NCBI GenBank assembly: GCA_012927585.1
Contig: JABBOY010000039.1
Coordinates: 34,529-98,528, forward strand
DNA: 64,000 bases
Source of the DNA: Glaciimonas sp.
GTDB taxonomy: Bacteria; Pseudomonadota; Gammaproteobacteria; Burkholderiales; Burkholderiaceae_D
Direction of reading: 5' to 3'
The number at the start of each line of letters is the position of its first letter. Position 1 is the first letter of the stretch. Shown one piece after another: positions 63,386-64,000 of this stretch. The translations under genes and the position numbers were made by a program. The notes beneath the pieces were generated by a model. It did no database searches. It saw only the letters and a list, made by a program, of their open reading frames with translations, and was not told the DNA's origin.

Positions 63386-63870
63386 CGTCGCGTCTCCAGC
63401 ACGGCTTCCCACGATCATTCACCGATAGGAAATTCAACCGCTCCAAGCCGAGTATCGCACAGTATCACACTGGCTGCTGATGGGCAGAGAATGGTTTTCT
63501 GTGGTCTGGGGGCGGGTTTGGCAATGCTGCACCCTCGGTTGCAGGCCCGGCCACGGCGAGTCCTGAACTGTTTGTACAACTCGGTTATCGTGGCCCATTA
63601 GATGGTGATCCTCGGCTATGGTTTATTAATCTGTCGAAGATCCCATCTGATTGAATGCTGGTCGCCGCTGCACCGAATGTATCGGCGTATTGGCGATGCG
63701 GGCGTCAACGCGGCAATACGGCTTTTTCCGGATAAAACTGCTGGTAGTACCAGGCGCAGGCCGTTTTGATCTGAGCCTGTATCCGGGGCGCAATGTCATG
63801 CATTTTCGGTTTGACGATCCGCTCCGACTGTTTGTGCGTGTATTTCATATGGTATATCACTAGTGTCCGG
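63386..63870. other. Gene-free region upstream of mxaR
   Basis: 485 bases. I see no part of mxaF, mxaJ, mxaG or mxaI. A 47-codon minus-strand frame (63705-63848) has no recognisable content. An inverted-repeat-like IS end (AGTGTCCGGTTAA) lies at about 63862. Confidence 0.5.
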
Positions 63871-64000
63871 TTAAAAACCGAATAAATTCAATTGGTTAGA
63901 AAAAATGTTCTGATTTGAGTTGATGCTGTTGCCCGCAAAGGCCTGCTGTAGCTGGGTTTTCTCGAAGACGGACACCGATAATATCTGTAGCAAAGTGTAG
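63871..64000 (-). CDS. IS4-family transposase, C-terminal end (partial)
   Basis: The frame read from 63999 leftward encodes YTLLQILSVSVFEKTQLQQ and ends SNQLNLFGF before TAA at 63871-63873. This is the typical C-terminus of IS4-like transposases (ILSVSLFEKT, NQLNLF). The gene continues beyond the window. The sequence AGTGTCCGGTTAA just after the stop is probably the element's terminal repeat. Confidence 0.75.
   Translation of the reverse strand, partial: YTLLQILSVSVFEKTQLQQAFAGNSINSNQNIFSNQLNLFGF

Noticed and set aside
63705..63848. 47-codon minus-strand frame upstream of mxaR
   Set aside because: No ribosome site and no resemblance to mxaI or other methanol genes.
1..64000. CRISPR arrays
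   Set aside because: No regularly spaced direct repeats of 23-47 bases were seen anywhere in the window.

Overview
The window looks like a Burkholderiales chromosome, most likely Oxalobacteraceae or a close relative. The evidence is the ubiquinone block ubiE-ubiJ-ubiB, the syntenic run fmdB / DUF502 / aspS / nudB / EEP nuclease / clsB, a non-discriminating-type AspRS, and a one-piece tmRNA with a betaproteobacterial-type tag. All family assignments come from reading motifs by eye; no database search was run.

Layout. 0-36.6 kb is core chromosome: the tail of a LutB-like protein, a quinone oxidoreductase, tRNA-Pro, an MFS transporter, ubiquinone biosynthesis, aspS and cardiolipin synthase genes, a large GGDEF-EAL-CZB protein, a fatty-acid beta-oxidation operon behind a TetR gene with a palindromic operator (19.5-27.2 kb), an exporter pair, the ribosomal oxygenase roxA, leuE, and an ECF sigma / anti-sigma / CnrX-like sensor cluster.

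36.65-37.01 kb is ssrA (tmRNA). From 37.0 to about 52.5 kb a mobile element is integrated at its 3' end. It has a tyrosine integrase, a coupled DUF2971-like gene, a P4-like replication block (AlpA, CHC2 zinc finger, Toprim/DUF3987), three conserved mobile-element genes, an unrecognised two-gene cassette, and a type III restriction-modification pair. A decayed copy of the ssrA 3' end followed by a terminator marks the far junction at 52.51 kb. Paired GGGGGTAT repeats with the same internal spacing lie just inside both junctions. A third partial copy of the ssrA end at 54.65 kb encloses a Fic gene and suggests stacked integrations.

54.6-58.0 kb is a junkyard: a long perfect hairpin, a tRNA-Phe-like 3' remnant with its own terminator, a DUF2058 gene, and broken pieces of three transposases and of a 2OG-Fe(II) oxygenase. 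58.1-63.4 kb is a GC-rich, tightly overlapping operon on the minus strand matching mxaR-S-A-C-K-L, the accessory genes for maturation of the calcium-type methanol dehydrogenase. No structural mxaFJGI genes are visible, and the window ends inside an IS4-like transposase gene.

The least explained items are the two-gene cassette at 44.56-46.54 kb, a dispersed 77-bp intergenic element found three times (possibly four), the layered insertions at ssrA, and the orphan mxaRSACKL operon.
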